Below are positions 1-8,357 of a DNA stretch of 41,635 nt, piece by piece (within the stretch, counting starts at the first letter, position 1; each line of letters starts with the position of its first letter). The stretch comes from CAYFKJ01 sp964528595 (GTDB lineage: Bacteria > Pseudomonadota > Alphaproteobacteria > UBA2966). Under the pieces are notes generated by a model. The model did not search any database and was not told where the DNA came from. It was given only the letters and a program-made list of their open reading frames with translations. The DNA lies in assembly GCA_964528595.1 (NCBI GenBank), contig CAZGTM010000033.1, positions 1 through 41,635 on the forward strand, written 5' to 3'. The position numbers were made by a program, and so were the translations under genes.

Positions 1-1920
1 ATGAACGGCGTCATCGGCATGGTCGATCTGCTGGTGCAGACCAAACTCGCCGAAGATCAGCGTCAGATGCTGACGACGGTGCGCGATTCCGCTTATTCCC
101 TACTCACCATCATCAATGACATTCTCGATTTTTCGAAAATCGAGGCCGGCAAACTCGGCCTCGAGGAAATACCTTTCTCGGTGCGCGATGCTGTCGAGGG
201 GGTATCCGAAACTCTGGCGTCCAATGCCCGCGCCAAGGGCATCGCGATCAGCATCCACGTCGATCCCGATATCCCCGACGCCGTCATGGGCGACCAGGTG
301 CGGATACGTCAAATCCTCTTCAACATCGGCGGCAACGCCATCAAGTTCACCGAAGAGGGCCGCGTCCTGATCACGGCCCTCTTGTTGCCGTCGGAAGATG
401 TCGGGAACGCCACGGTGCGGTTCGAAATTCAGGATTCCGGCATCGGCATATCCGAAGCCGGCCAGGCCGACCTGTTCAAGGAGTTTTCCCAGGCCGAAAG
501 TTCAACAACCCGCCGCTTCGGCGGCACCGGTCTGGGCCTGTCGATCGTTCAGCGGCTGATCGACATGATGGGCGGAAAAATCGAGGTGGAAAGCGTCCTC
601 GACGAAGGATCCACCTTTATCGTCACGCTGACGTTCCCGATCGCCGAACAGCATGAAATCAAGTCCGACGGCTATGACCTGTCCGGTCTCAACATCCTGT
701 TTGTCGGGGATATCGAGGAGGAGACGGAACTCGACGCCAAGTATCTTCGGCACTGGAAGGCCAGGGTCACGGTATCGGGTGATTTTGAAAATCTGACAGG
801 TAAGTTACTCGATACGGCTTCCTCCGAAACGCCATACGACGTCGTGGTGCTCGGCTCCGCCTGGCCGATGGAGGCGCAGGCTGCCAAGATAACCGAACTC
901 TCCGCTCAGGAAGCACTAGCCGATCTCCGCTTCGTCGTGATGACCAAGACCCGCACCCGGGCAGCGCGCACCGAGCTGGCCAATACCGTCTATGTCGAGG
1001 CAGAGCCGTTGAAACGCGCGCCATTCATCCAAGGGGTTGCCGTTGCAGTGGGGCGGGCCAGTCCTGAAGTTATTTACGACGACGAAGAGATACCAACCGA
1101 CGCAAACGAGTTGATGAGCATCGATGAGGCTGAGGCGGCAGGATCCCTGATCCTGGTGGCCGAGGACAATCCAACAAATCGGGATGTTATCGGCCGGCAA
1201 CTGCGGCTGCTCGGGCACGTGGCCGAGTTTTGCGAGGACGGCAAGCTGGCGCTTGAGGCGTGGCGTTCGAAATCGTATGCCATCCTGCTTACCGACTGCC
1301 ACATGCCGGTGATGGACGGCTTCCAGTTGACTCAGGCGATCCGACAGGAGGAACGGGATTCAGATCAGCGTTTTCCGATCGTGGCCATTACGGCGAGCGC
1401 CTTGGAAGCGGAAGTCGAGCGCTGCTATGAAGCGGGCATGAACGATTTCCTGGCAAAACCGCTTGAGATGCCGAAACTCAAATCCGCTTTGAGGAAATGG
1501 ATGCCGGTGGTCCGTGGGATGCCGGAAACGGCGGCGGAAGAAGACGTAACCACCCCACCCGCCACCGCCCCCGTGGATACAGGCGATGAAGAGGCGGCGA
1601 TTGATCCGGCGGCGTTGAAGAGCGTTTTCGGGGACGACGAGGAAACGTTCAAGGAAATCCTGGCCGATTTTGTGCAGCCCGCCCATTCCAATGTGGCGGA
1701 AATACTGAACGCCTACGAGGCGAGTTCCGCCGATGACGTCGCCAAAGCCGCCCACAAATTGAAATCTTCCTCCCGTGCGGTCGGCGCGACCGACCTAAGC
1801 GAAATTTGCGCAGCCCTTGAATCCGCCGGCAAGGAGGGAGACTGGGAGAGCATCAAAGCCGCCGCCGCCAATATCGAGGGCGCTTTTTCCAGGGTCGTCA
1901 AATACATCGATCAGATATAG
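1..1920 (+). CDS. Hybrid sensor histidine kinase, 3' part (HisKA-HATPase-pseudoREC-REC-Hpt)
   Basis: The gene is cut by the window edge. The first residues are the tail of the HisKA H-box (MNGVIGM normally follows SHEIRTP), so the phospho-accepting His lies upstream. Numbering from base 1, a HATPase domain spans about residues 80-215, with DSGIGI and GGTGLGLSI nucleotide-binding motifs. A degenerate receiver follows (about 225-350) in which the usual aspartate strand reads VVVLGSAWP, so no phospho-acceptor is seen. A second, intact receiver (about 380-500) has acidic ED and acceptor D432 in LLTDCHMP. A C-terminal Hpt domain has H585 in AAHKLKSS. The order matches BvgS/ArcB-type phosphorelays: His to Asp432 to His585 and then a separate regulator. 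The input domain and signal are unknown. The gene ends 44 nt from the convergent solute-binding protein gene. The kinase call is secure and the partial start is certain. Confidence 0.93.
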   Translation: MNGVIGMVDLLVQTKLAEDQRQMLTTVRDSAYSLLTIINDILDFSKIEAGKLGLEEIPFSVRDAVEGVSETLASNARAKGIAISIHVDPDIPDAVMGDQVRIRQILFNIGGNAIKFTEEGRVLITALLLPSEDVGNATVRFEIQDSGIGISEAGQADLFKEFSQAESSTTRRFGGTGLGLSIVQRLIDMMGGKIEVESVLDEGSTFIVTLTFPIAEQHEIKSDGYDLSGLNILFVGDIEEETELDAKYLRHWKARVTVSGDFENLTGKLLDTASSETPYDVVVLGSAWPMEAQAAKITELSAQEALADLRFVVMTKTRTRAARTELANTVYVEAEPLKRAPFIQGVAVAVGRASPEVIYDDEEIPTDANELMSIDEAEAAGSLILVAEDNPTNRDVIGRQLRLLGHVAEFCEDGKLALEAWRSKSYAILLTDCHMPVMDGFQLTQAIRQEERDSDQRFPIVAITASALEAEVERCYEAGMNDFLAKPLEMPKLKSALRKWMPVVRGMPETAAEEDVTTPPATAPVDTGDEEAAIDPAALKSVFGDDEETFKEILADFVQPAHSNVAEILNAYEASSADDVAKAAHKLKSSSRAVGATDLSEICAALESAGKEGDWESIKAAAANIEGAFSRVVKYIDQI

Positions 1921-1964
1921 GCAGGAATTTGCCGCTGTTGCGGTCGCGCACGACGGTGCGCGGG

Positions 1965-2735
1965 CTAGTTCCGGGAAATACCGTATTTCGCCTTGAGTTC
2001 CTTCAACCGCCCTTTTTCGACTAGCATTCGGACGTTCTGGGTAAAACGGCGGGTGTCTTCGGTATATTTGAAGGACTTGCCTCCGACAAGCCAGACAGAC
2101 TCGGTGTTGACGACGTCTCCGGCAACCAATTCCACGGGTTTGCCATCGACGGAAAACGTCGCGCTCTCTTCGGGCCGCACGGTGAACCAGGCGTCGGCAC
2201 GCCCGTTTATCAACATACGCAGGATCGATTGGGCTTTGGCGACGCGCAACAAATTGGAAAACCCGTTCTGAGTGAGAAAAATCTCCATGCTGGAGCCTTC
2301 CCACACCAGGATCCTCCTTAACCTTTTCGCCTCATCCAAATTGTTGATCGGCGCGCCGGTTGTCAGGAAAACGATCTCGTCCCGGTCCAATGACACCAGC
2401 CAGCGATAGCGGGGTTCGCGTTCGGGCAGCCGGGTCAGCGGGAAGGTCAACAGATTGGTCGACCGCTCAACCTTCCGAAATGCCCTTCCCCAGGGGACAT
2501 AGCGGAAATTTATTTCGGTATTGGAGGCGGCCGCGGCTTCATAGAATAAATCCGGATAAACGCCGACTCCCTTGATGCCCTCGATTTTCAGGAAACCGCC
2601 GGGAATTTCTTCCCCGAGAAGCGTGATGCCGTCATCGACCGGCTTTTTTTCCTCGGCGGAAACGATGACGCTCGCACTGAAACCCAACAGGGCCAGGCAA
2701 AGCGACGGCACAAAAAAACGCCTGCTAATTCCCAC
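1965..2735 (-). CDS. Periplasmic solute-binding protein, family 3-like, orphan
   Basis: The product is a 256-residue secreted protein related to the family 3 (amino-acid type) extracellular solute-binding proteins. A GTG start at 2733-2735 is chosen because GGGGAGAG sits six bases upstream. A longer frame reaches 2813 but would put 26 polar residues before the signal peptide. The N-terminus (SRRFFVPSLCLALLGFSAS) is a signal peptide, and the mature protein begins near AEEKKPVDD. The body has the two-lobe SBP pattern, including a PWGRAFRKVE segment and a C-terminal LKELKAKYGIS helix typical of this family. No ABC permease or ATPase is adjacent. It may therefore be a stand-alone sensor or binding protein, possibly feeding the convergent hybrid kinase, but that link is inference only. 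Confidence 0.75.
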   Translation of the reverse strand: MGISRRFFVPSLCLALLGFSASVIVSAEEKKPVDDGITLLGEEIPGGFLKIEGIKGVGVYPDLFYEAAAASNTEINFRYVPWGRAFRKVERSTNLLTFPLTRLPEREPRYRWLVSLDRDEIVFLTTGAPINNLDEAKRLRRILVWEGSSMEIFLTQNGFSNLLRVAKAQSILRMLINGRADAWFTVRPEESATFSVDGKPVELVAGDVVNTESVWLVGGKSFKYTEDTRRFTQNVRMLVEKGRLKELKAKYGISRN

Positions 2736-2967
2736 AGCAACTCTCCCCGTTGCGAACGCTGCGCCCAGTTCGGTCAGCTGGCGCGGGTACGCTCGAAAGT
2801 CAGCATCGAACACAATTTATCCCGCCTGGCCGGCTGGGCCAACTTCCGAAACCGATCACCCCGATCTGGAACCCACGCCAAACTTCACCACATCGTGTGT
2901 ATGCCCGGTATTGCTTTGGCTTAATGTTCCCGGACCAACTTGGGTATTTTCAACGGGAAGTCCGCCA

Positions 2968-3594
2968 ATGGCGAAGCAAATCCTCTATTTCGCCGACCCG
3001 ATGTGTTCCTGGTGCTGGGGATTCTCGCCGGTCGTTGACGCCATCCGGGAAAAGTTCGGCGACGACCTGCCCGTGCGGTTGTTGCTCGGCGGTTTGCGGC
3101 CCGGCACCACCGAGCCGCTGGACCGGAAATCCAAAGACTCCATCCGGGAGCATTGGGACCATGTTCACGACGCGACCGGACAGCCGTTCGACCATGCTTT
3201 TTTCGACCGCGAGGACTTCGTTTACGATACCGAACCGCCGTCACGCGCGATCGTCGCCATGTACAGCCTGGCGGATGGTGCATCGTTGCCGGCGCTGAAG
3301 AGGCTCCATCACGCATTTTACGCCGAAAACAGGGATATCACCGACGCGGAGGTGCTGGCCGACCTCGCCGTCGAGCTTGGCCACGACCGGCAATCGTTCG
3401 AAGAAGCCTTCGGCGCGGCCGATATCATCAAGGCCACGCAGAGCGGTTTCGAGTTTTCCCGCAATGCCGGGATCGGCGGCTTTCCCACCATGATCGCCGG
3501 ATCGGAGGAGACCGGCTACCGTCTCCTCACCACGGGATACCGCCCCTGGTCCGATATCGAATCCCTGCTCGAACCGCAGCCGGTCGAGAGCTAA
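2968..3594 (+). CDS. DsbA-family (FrnE-like) thioredoxin-fold oxidoreductase
   Basis: The product is a 208-residue cytoplasmic-type DsbA-family protein. The ATG at 2968 is preceded by GGGAAG at good spacing. The open frame extends further upstream, but that part does not look coded. The CSWC active site lies at residues 13-16 (DPMCSWCWGF), right after the first strand, and the helical insertion typical of FrnE/2-hydroxychromene-isomerase-like DsbA proteins follows. The cis-Pro loop is in GIGGFPTMI. There is no signal peptide, so it should act on cytosolic thiols. Its stop overlaps that of the convergent selenoprotein gene by 4 bp. A role as redox partner of that UxxC selenoprotein is attractive but unproven. 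Confidence 0.88.
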   Translation: MAKQILYFADPMCSWCWGFSPVVDAIREKFGDDLPVRLLLGGLRPGTTEPLDRKSKDSIREHWDHVHDATGQPFDHAFFDREDFVYDTEPPSRAIVAMYSLADGASLPALKRLHHAFYAENRDITDAEVLADLAVELGHDRQSFEEAFGAADIIKATQSGFEFSRNAGIGGFPTMIAGSEETGYRLLTTGYRPWSDIESLLEPQPVES

Positions 3595-4811
3595 AGCCCC
3601 AGTTCCGCGATCCAGACGCGCGGCACCAGGAACGCACCGCCCACGGTTTTGAAGCGTTTGTCCTCGCTCACCAGGGCGGCGGCGCGCAGCGCGATCAGGA
3701 TCTTGCCCGCTACTGTTTCGCGCCAAAACCAGTTGCCCAGTTGCATTGATGAGGGCCGGCCGGGTCCCGCAGCCGCCGCCTCCATATAGCCGGCCTTAAG
3801 ATCGTCGGCGGCGAAGCGCAGCAGCATCGCAGGCGACATGTCTGCGCGCGGGCTTTCCGCGGGATTGCTGCCCAGGAACGATGTCACGTGTGCAGCGATT
3901 TCGTCAAAGCCCAGGCCGCTGACACCCGCCGTCGTTCGCCCGCGTTTCTCCTGGGCGAGTTTGTAATAAGGCGCAACCGCCGCAAGTTCCGCCACCAGTT
4001 TTACCCGCGCGTTCTCCGCGTCTGCTAGATCGATATCCGGGTCCGGAACCTGCACCGGATTGGTCCAGGCGTCGTCGGCGGCGGTACCGGCGTCGTCATG
4101 ATCGAAGTCGAGGATCAGAGAAGGTCCGTCCTCGGATTCAAGCAATTCGAGCGCCGCCGTGAGGACGCGGCGCTGCATGCCGGGATCGTTGGGCGGGCCT
4201 AGGGGCCGGCCCAGTTCGAACTTGACCCAGAGGCTGCGCGGCGGCGCGGTCTTTTCACTGTGCAGGCGCACCAGACTGATGATCGTTGTCGCCAGGCCCT
4301 CGTCTTCCAGAAAGTGTCCCAGCGCGCTCACGGCGCGCGTGCAGAACGGTCAAACGGGAAGCAGGACGACGCTGTCGACGTTATCGGCCTTGAGGATGCC
4401 GGCCAGTTCGCGCGCACCTTCCTCCATCTCCAGGGGGTTGGTCGCCCCCATGAACGAATAGTGCGTCGCGGCCACCGAACCGATAACGCCGTCCTCCGCC
4501 AGTTCGGCCATGCGGTCAAGCGGCAGGACGGCATTGAGGTCCTGGTGAAAGGCGGTGCGGTCGAAGTTGACCGAGACGTGGCTCATGACGACATCGTTGG
4601 CGTCAACGCTATCGGGAATGGCGCGGTAGTCGCTGTCGCCGCCGCGAAACGGCGCATCGGCGCGGGGATGAATACCGGCTGACGACACCATGGCGATGCG
4701 CCGCTGGTTCAATGGTTTACCGGTCACCCAGGGCTCGGCTTCGAAAACCGGGCATTCCAGGCCTTCGAGCGTGTCCTCCAAACCCTTGGGCAGCGTACTC
4801 AAAACAACCAT
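3591..4811 (-). CDS. Selenoprotein, GrdB/PrdB-like family, Sec154 encoded by in-frame TGA
   Basis: Read with TGA 4352-4350 as selenocysteine, this is one 406-residue protein. Conventional calling splits it into a 153-residue piece and an unrelated-looking downstream ORF. The ATG at 4811 has AGGGGA six bases upstream. The N-terminal half carries the glycine/sarcosine/betaine/D-proline reductase selenoprotein B family pattern (VSSAGIHPRADAPFRGGDS-YR-IP, SHVSVNFDR, DLNAVLPLDRMAEL, EDGVIGSVA). The junction reads VVLLPV-U-PFCTRAVSALG, a UxxC redox motif at the place where GrdB/PrdB carry Sec. The frame continues in family-like sequence (LVRLHSEKTAPPRSLWVKFELGRPLG). A SECIS-like hairpin follows the UGA, and selA-selB-selC are divergent from it. 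In clostridial Stickland reductases GrdB works with GrdA/GrdC/GrdD, none of which is here, so the substrate is unknown. It is probably a thiol/selenol oxidoreductase. Confidence 0.88.
4322..4338 (-). promoter_or_regulatory. Bacterial SECIS-like hairpin downstream of the UGA(Sec)
   Basis: On the minus-strand mRNA the hexamer GCGCGC pairs perfectly with a second GCGCGC to close a five-base loop, CGUGA. The loop begins 18 nt after the UGA and has G as its second base, followed by U. This fits the known rules for bacterial SECIS elements: a stem within the coding region, an apical loop about 16-37 nt after the UGA, and a G among its first two loop bases. The UGA itself is followed by C. SelB encoded next door would bind it. 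It was folded by eye only. Confidence 0.7.
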
Positions 4812-4857
4812 ATCGTTCCCCTGACAGATGAAAGATTTGCGATATGCTAGAGCATGT

Positions 4858-6303
4858 ATGGGCAAACTTGAACCGATGAACAAATCCCCGGCAAACAAAT
4901 CTGCGCGAGCAGCTCTGCCGTCCGTGCACAGCGTCCTCGACCTGGCGCCGGTCCGTGCCCTGGCGGCGGACCATGGCCAGCCCCTGGTGACGGAGGCGGT
5001 GCAATCGGTCCTGGCAGACGCGCGGCTGGCGCTGTCGGAGGAAGCGGCGGATGCGCGAACCGAGCTGAAACGCGATGCAATCGTGCAGCAGGTCGGAGAT
5101 TACCTCGAAGGCCTTTCCGCTCATTCCCTTAGACCCGTTTTCAATCTCAGCGGCACGGTGCTTCACACCAATCTGGGCCGCGCGGCGCTGCCACAGGAAG
5201 CGGTCGAAGCTGTGTCGGCCGTGGCCGCCGGTGCATCGAACCTGGAATACGACCTGGCGGCCGGGCGGCGGGGCGACCGGGACGATCACCTTGAGGCTTG
5301 GATTTGCCGTTTGACCGGCGCCGAAGCCGCCACTGTCGTCAACAACAATGCCGCCGCCGTGCTGCTGGTCCTGAATTCCCTGGCGCTGCGCCGCGAAGTG
5401 CCGGTCTCGCGGGGCGAATTGATCGAAATCGGCGGCGCCTTCCGGCTGCCCGACATCATGAAGCGGGCGGGCTGCAAACTGCATGAAGTCGGCACCACCA
5501 ACCGGACGCACCTGGCCGACTTCGCAGACGCCATGGGCGCCCGGACCGCCATGCTGTTGAAAGTACACCCCAGTAACTATGCCATCGAAGGCTTCAGCGC
5601 CGTGGTGCCGGATGCCGAATTAGCGGCACTGGCGCGCGGCCACGACGTGCCTTACGTCATCGACCTCGGCAGCGGCAGCCTGATCGATCTCGCCAACTTC
5701 GGTCTGCCTCCGGAGCCGACGCCGCGCGAGGCCTTTGCGGCCGGGACGGATCTGGTCACTTTCAGCGGCGACAAGCTCCTGGGCGGACCGCAATGCGGCA
5801 TCATCGCCGGCCGGGCCGATCTGGTCGCCAGGATCAAAAAGAACCCCATGAAGCGGGCGCTGAGGGTCGACAAAATGACGATCGCCGCACTGGAAGCCGT
5901 ATTGCGGCTCTATGCCGATCCCGACCGGCTGGCCGAACGTCTGCCGACGCTCAGGCTGCTGACCCGGGAAGCGGCGGATATGAGACGGACGGCGGAGAAG
6001 CTACAGCCTGCTCTGGCCGCCCGCCTCGGCGAGAAGCTGGTCGTCGAGGTAATCGATTGCGAAAGCCAGATCGGCAGCGGCGCCCTTCCCGTTGACGCCT
6101 TGCCGAGCGCCGGGCTGGCCATCCGGCCGGTCGGCGGCAAGCGCGGCGGCGGCGCGGCTCTCAAACGTTTGGCGGCGGCATTGCGCGCTCTTCCGATACC
6201 GGTCATCGGCCGCATTCGCGACGGCGCCCTGGTGCTCGATATTCGCTGCCTGGAAGATGACGCTGCGTTCGCCGCGCAACTGCCCAATCTGAAGACCGGC
6301 TAA
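4858..6303 (+). CDS. selA: L-seryl-tRNA(Sec) selenium transferase SelA
   Basis: SelA converts seryl-tRNA(Sec) to selenocysteinyl-tRNA(Sec) using selenophosphate and PLP. The sequence tracks E. coli SelA closely: LRPVFNLSGTVLHTNLGRA, VNNNAAAVLLVLN, SRGELIEIGGAFRLPDIM, HEVGTTNRTH, and the PLP-lysine motif TFSGDKLLGGPQ (Lys306 with this start; 295 in E. coli). The C-terminus VIGRIRDGALVLDIRCLEDD is also typical. The start is uncertain: ATGs at 4828, 4858 and 4876 are in frame and none has a strong Shine-Dalgarno, while the length match slightly favours 4858 or 4876. The stop TAA abuts the selB ATG with no spacer, so the two are surely co-transcribed. The divergent selenoprotein gene starts 46 nt away. 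Confidence 0.96.
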   Translation: MGKLEPMNKSPANKSARAALPSVHSVLDLAPVRALAADHGQPLVTEAVQSVLADARLALSEEAADARTELKRDAIVQQVGDYLEGLSAHSLRPVFNLSGTVLHTNLGRAALPQEAVEAVSAVAAGASNLEYDLAAGRRGDRDDHLEAWICRLTGAEAATVVNNNAAAVLLVLNSLALRREVPVSRGELIEIGGAFRLPDIMKRAGCKLHEVGTTNRTHLADFADAMGARTAMLLKVHPSNYAIEGFSAVVPDAELAALARGHDVPYVIDLGSGSLIDLANFGLPPEPTPREAFAAGTDLVTFSGDKLLGGPQCGIIAGRADLVARIKKNPMKRALRVDKMTIAALEAVLRLYADPDRLAERLPTLRLLTREAADMRRTAEKLQPALAARLGEKLVVEVIDCESQIGSGALPVDALPSAGLAIRPVGGKRGGGAALKRLAAALRALPIPVIGRIRDGALVLDIRCLEDDAAFAAQLPNLKTG

Positions 6304-8241
6304 ATGATCGTTGCGACGGCCGGCCATGTCGATCACGGCAAGACGCTTCTGGTCGAGGCGCTGACCGGCGTCGACACCGACCGGCTGCCGGAAGAGAAAG
6401 CGCGCGGCCTCACCATCGACCTCGGTTTTGCCTATCAGGATCTCGCGGACGGCGTATCCTTGGGTTTCGTCGACGTTCCCGGCCACGAGCGCTTTGTCCG
6501 CAACATGCTGGCCGGCGTGGCCGGGATCGATTTTGCCTTGCTTGTCGTCGCAGCCGACGACGGAGCCATGCCGCAGACGCGGGAGCACCTGGCAATTCTC
6601 GATTTTTTGGCGATCCGGCGCGGCGCCGTCGCCATCAGCAAGATCGATAGGGCGGATAGCGGCCGGGTTGCCGAGGTCGGCCGGGAGATATCGGACCTCC
6701 TCGCGCCGACGGTGCTCAGGGACGCCCCCCAATTTCCGGTCTCCGCGCAAAGCGGTGAAGGCATTGCCGACCTGAAATCGCACCTCGAGACGGCCGCCCG
6801 CGACATGGCGGCGCGCACAGCGGCGGGAAATTTCCGCCTTGCCGTCGACCGCGTTTTCAATGTCACCGGGGCGGGCGTCGTGGCGACCGGTTCGGTGTTC
6901 AGCGGCGGCATCAAATCGGGCGACCACCTCGTCATATCACCCCAGGGCACGCGTGTCCGGGTGCGAGGTATTCACGCCCAGAATTCGGCGAGCGAAACAG
7001 GCGTGGCGGGCCAGCGCTGCGCCCTGAACATTGCCGGACCCGAGTTGCGCAAGTCGGATCTCGGACGCGGTGACTGGCTGGTCGCGCCGGACGCCCACGC
7101 CCCGACGGACAGGTTGGACGCCCGCTTGCGCGTCGCCGCCGGTGAGACCAGGTCGTTGAAGCACTGGACGCCGGTTCACCTTCATCTTGGCGCCGCCGAT
7201 ATCGGTTGTCGGGTTGCCGTGCTTGAGAACCGCGACATTCCGCCGGGTGAAACCGGCCTCGTGCAGCTCGTATTGGAGCGAAACATTTCCGCCGTGCGGG
7301 GGGACCGCTTCGTGTTGCGCGATCAATCGTCGCGCCGGACCGTCGCCGGCGGTGAAATCATCGATCCGTTCTCACCGGCGCGGGGACGGGCCAAACCACA
7401 GCGCCTGGCCTGGATCGCCGGCATGGATACGGAAGACCCTGGCAACGCCCTCGACAATTTGCTCGACCAGTCGGCGGGCGGTTTGAACCTCGATCAATTC
7501 ACTAGGGCCTGGAATTTGACACCGCAGGAAAGCGCCGGGCTTTGGCTGGATCATGAGGTTACGACGATCAAGAGCGCCGCGGCGCTCTGGGGCCTGACAC
7601 CATCAAACTGGCAGAGGGTGCTCGATGAGGTTACCGAGGGGATCGCCAAGTGGCACGGCGACAATCCGGAAACCCTGGGCCCCTCGGAACAGCAATTGGG
7701 GCGGATACTAGCCGTCCCAGCGATGGCGGGCATTGTCCACGCGGCGGCCAACCACCAGGCGGCCGGCGGCCTGATCAAGAGGCGGGGAACATTGCTGCAC
7801 ATGCCGGGACACCGCCCGTCGGCCTCCGCCGCCGACGAAAAATTGTGGGCAGCCGTCGAACCGCTGCTGTTGGCCGGCGGATTGCGTCCCCCCCGGGTTC
7901 GGGAACTGGCGGAAACGCTGGATCTCAAGCTGAGGCTGCTGGAAAAATTTCTCACCCGGGCAGAGCATCTCGGATGGGTTCACCGTGTCGCCGCCAACCG
8001 TTATTTCCCGCCGGCTGCCGTCCTTGAACTAGCTGAATCAGCCGAACGGCTGTGCGCCGGCGCCGATGGCCGGCTTTCTGTCGCGGCGTTTCGCGACCTG
8101 ACGGGGATCGGGCGCAACGTAACCATCGACTTGCTCGAATTTTTCGATAAGGTCGGCTTCAGCCGGCGCGATGGCGAGCATCGCCAGATTTTAGCGTCGG
8201 CACGGCAGGTTTTCACCGATGAAACGGATGGTGATGCTTGA
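6304..8241 (+). CDS. selB: Selenocysteine-specific elongation factor SelB
   Basis: SelB is the 645-residue GTPase that delivers Sec-tRNA to a UGA flagged by a SECIS hairpin. The EF-Tu-like G domain is plain: GHVDHGKT (residues 7-14), the switch region EEKARGLTIDLGFAY, DVPGHE (57-62), and ISKIDRAD (from 111) as the base-specificity motif. OB-type beta-barrel domains follow (about 175-340). The last ~270 residues match the SelB winged-helix repeats that bind the SECIS element, with ELAETLDLKLRLLEKFL and a terminal FLTR/VHRVAANRYFPP segment. It starts immediately after selA and ends three bases before the tRNA-Sec gene. Confidence 0.96.
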   Translation: MIVATAGHVDHGKTLLVEALTGVDTDRLPEEKARGLTIDLGFAYQDLADGVSLGFVDVPGHERFVRNMLAGVAGIDFALLVVAADDGAMPQTREHLAILDFLAIRRGAVAISKIDRADSGRVAEVGREISDLLAPTVLRDAPQFPVSAQSGEGIADLKSHLETAARDMAARTAAGNFRLAVDRVFNVTGAGVVATGSVFSGGIKSGDHLVISPQGTRVRVRGIHAQNSASETGVAGQRCALNIAGPELRKSDLGRGDWLVAPDAHAPTDRLDARLRVAAGETRSLKHWTPVHLHLGAADIGCRVAVLENRDIPPGETGLVQLVLERNISAVRGDRFVLRDQSSRRTVAGGEIIDPFSPARGRAKPQRLAWIAGMDTEDPGNALDNLLDQSAGGLNLDQFTRAWNLTPQESAGLWLDHEVTTIKSAAALWGLTPSNWQRVLDEVTEGIAKWHGDNPETLGPSEQQLGRILAVPAMAGIVHAAANHQAAGGLIKRRGTLLHMPGHRPSASAADEKLWAAVEPLLLAGGLRPPRVRELAETLDLKLRLLEKFLTRAEHLGWVHRVAANRYFPPAAVLELAESAERLCAGADGRLSVAAFRDLTGIGRNVTIDLLEFFDKVGFSRRDGEHRQILASARQVFTDETDGDA

Positions 8242-8244
8242 TAG

Positions 8245-8340
8245 GGAAGGGAATCGCACCCCGGTGGGGCGCCCGGACTTCAAATCCGGTGAGGGGCGTT
8301 AGACGTGCCTGGTGGGTTCGACTCCCACTCTCTTCCGCCA
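8245..8340 (+). tRNA. selC: tRNA-Sec (anticodon TCA)
   Basis: A 96-nt tRNA of selenocysteine type. The 8-bp acceptor stem (GGAAGGGA with TCTCTTCC, one G-U pair) is longer than in elongator tRNAs. The anticodon stem CCGGA/TCCGG encloses the loop CTTCAAA with anticodon TCA at 8280-8282. A long variable arm follows (around GAGGGGCGTTAGACGTGCCT), then the T arm GTGGGTTCGACTCCCAC. Discriminator G and CCA are encoded. It closely parallels E. coli selC. It follows the selB stop by three bases, so it is probably processed from the selAB transcript or has its own promoter inside selB. Confidence 0.95.
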
Positions 8341-8357
8341 ATTTCCTGCTTTCGGGA

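Noticed and set aside
3591..4331. A stand-alone 246-residue hypothetical protein starting at 4331
   Set aside because: Its start lies seven codons after the UGA in the same frame as the upstream ORF, lacks a ribosome site, and both halves match one selenoprotein family; it is the C-terminal part of that protein.
4350..4352. Sequencing error or pseudogene as an explanation for the TGA
   Set aside because: A UGA at the redox-motif position, a SECIS-like hairpin and the adjacent selABC genes all fit recoding; a random nonsense mutation would not be expected to have these.
4717..5568. 283-codon minus-strand open frame
   Set aside because: It lies antisense to selA, has no family pattern and shows the composition of a shadow frame in high-GC DNA.
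6001..6927. 308-codon minus-strand frame across selA/selB
   Set aside because: Antisense to two secure genes in the same region.
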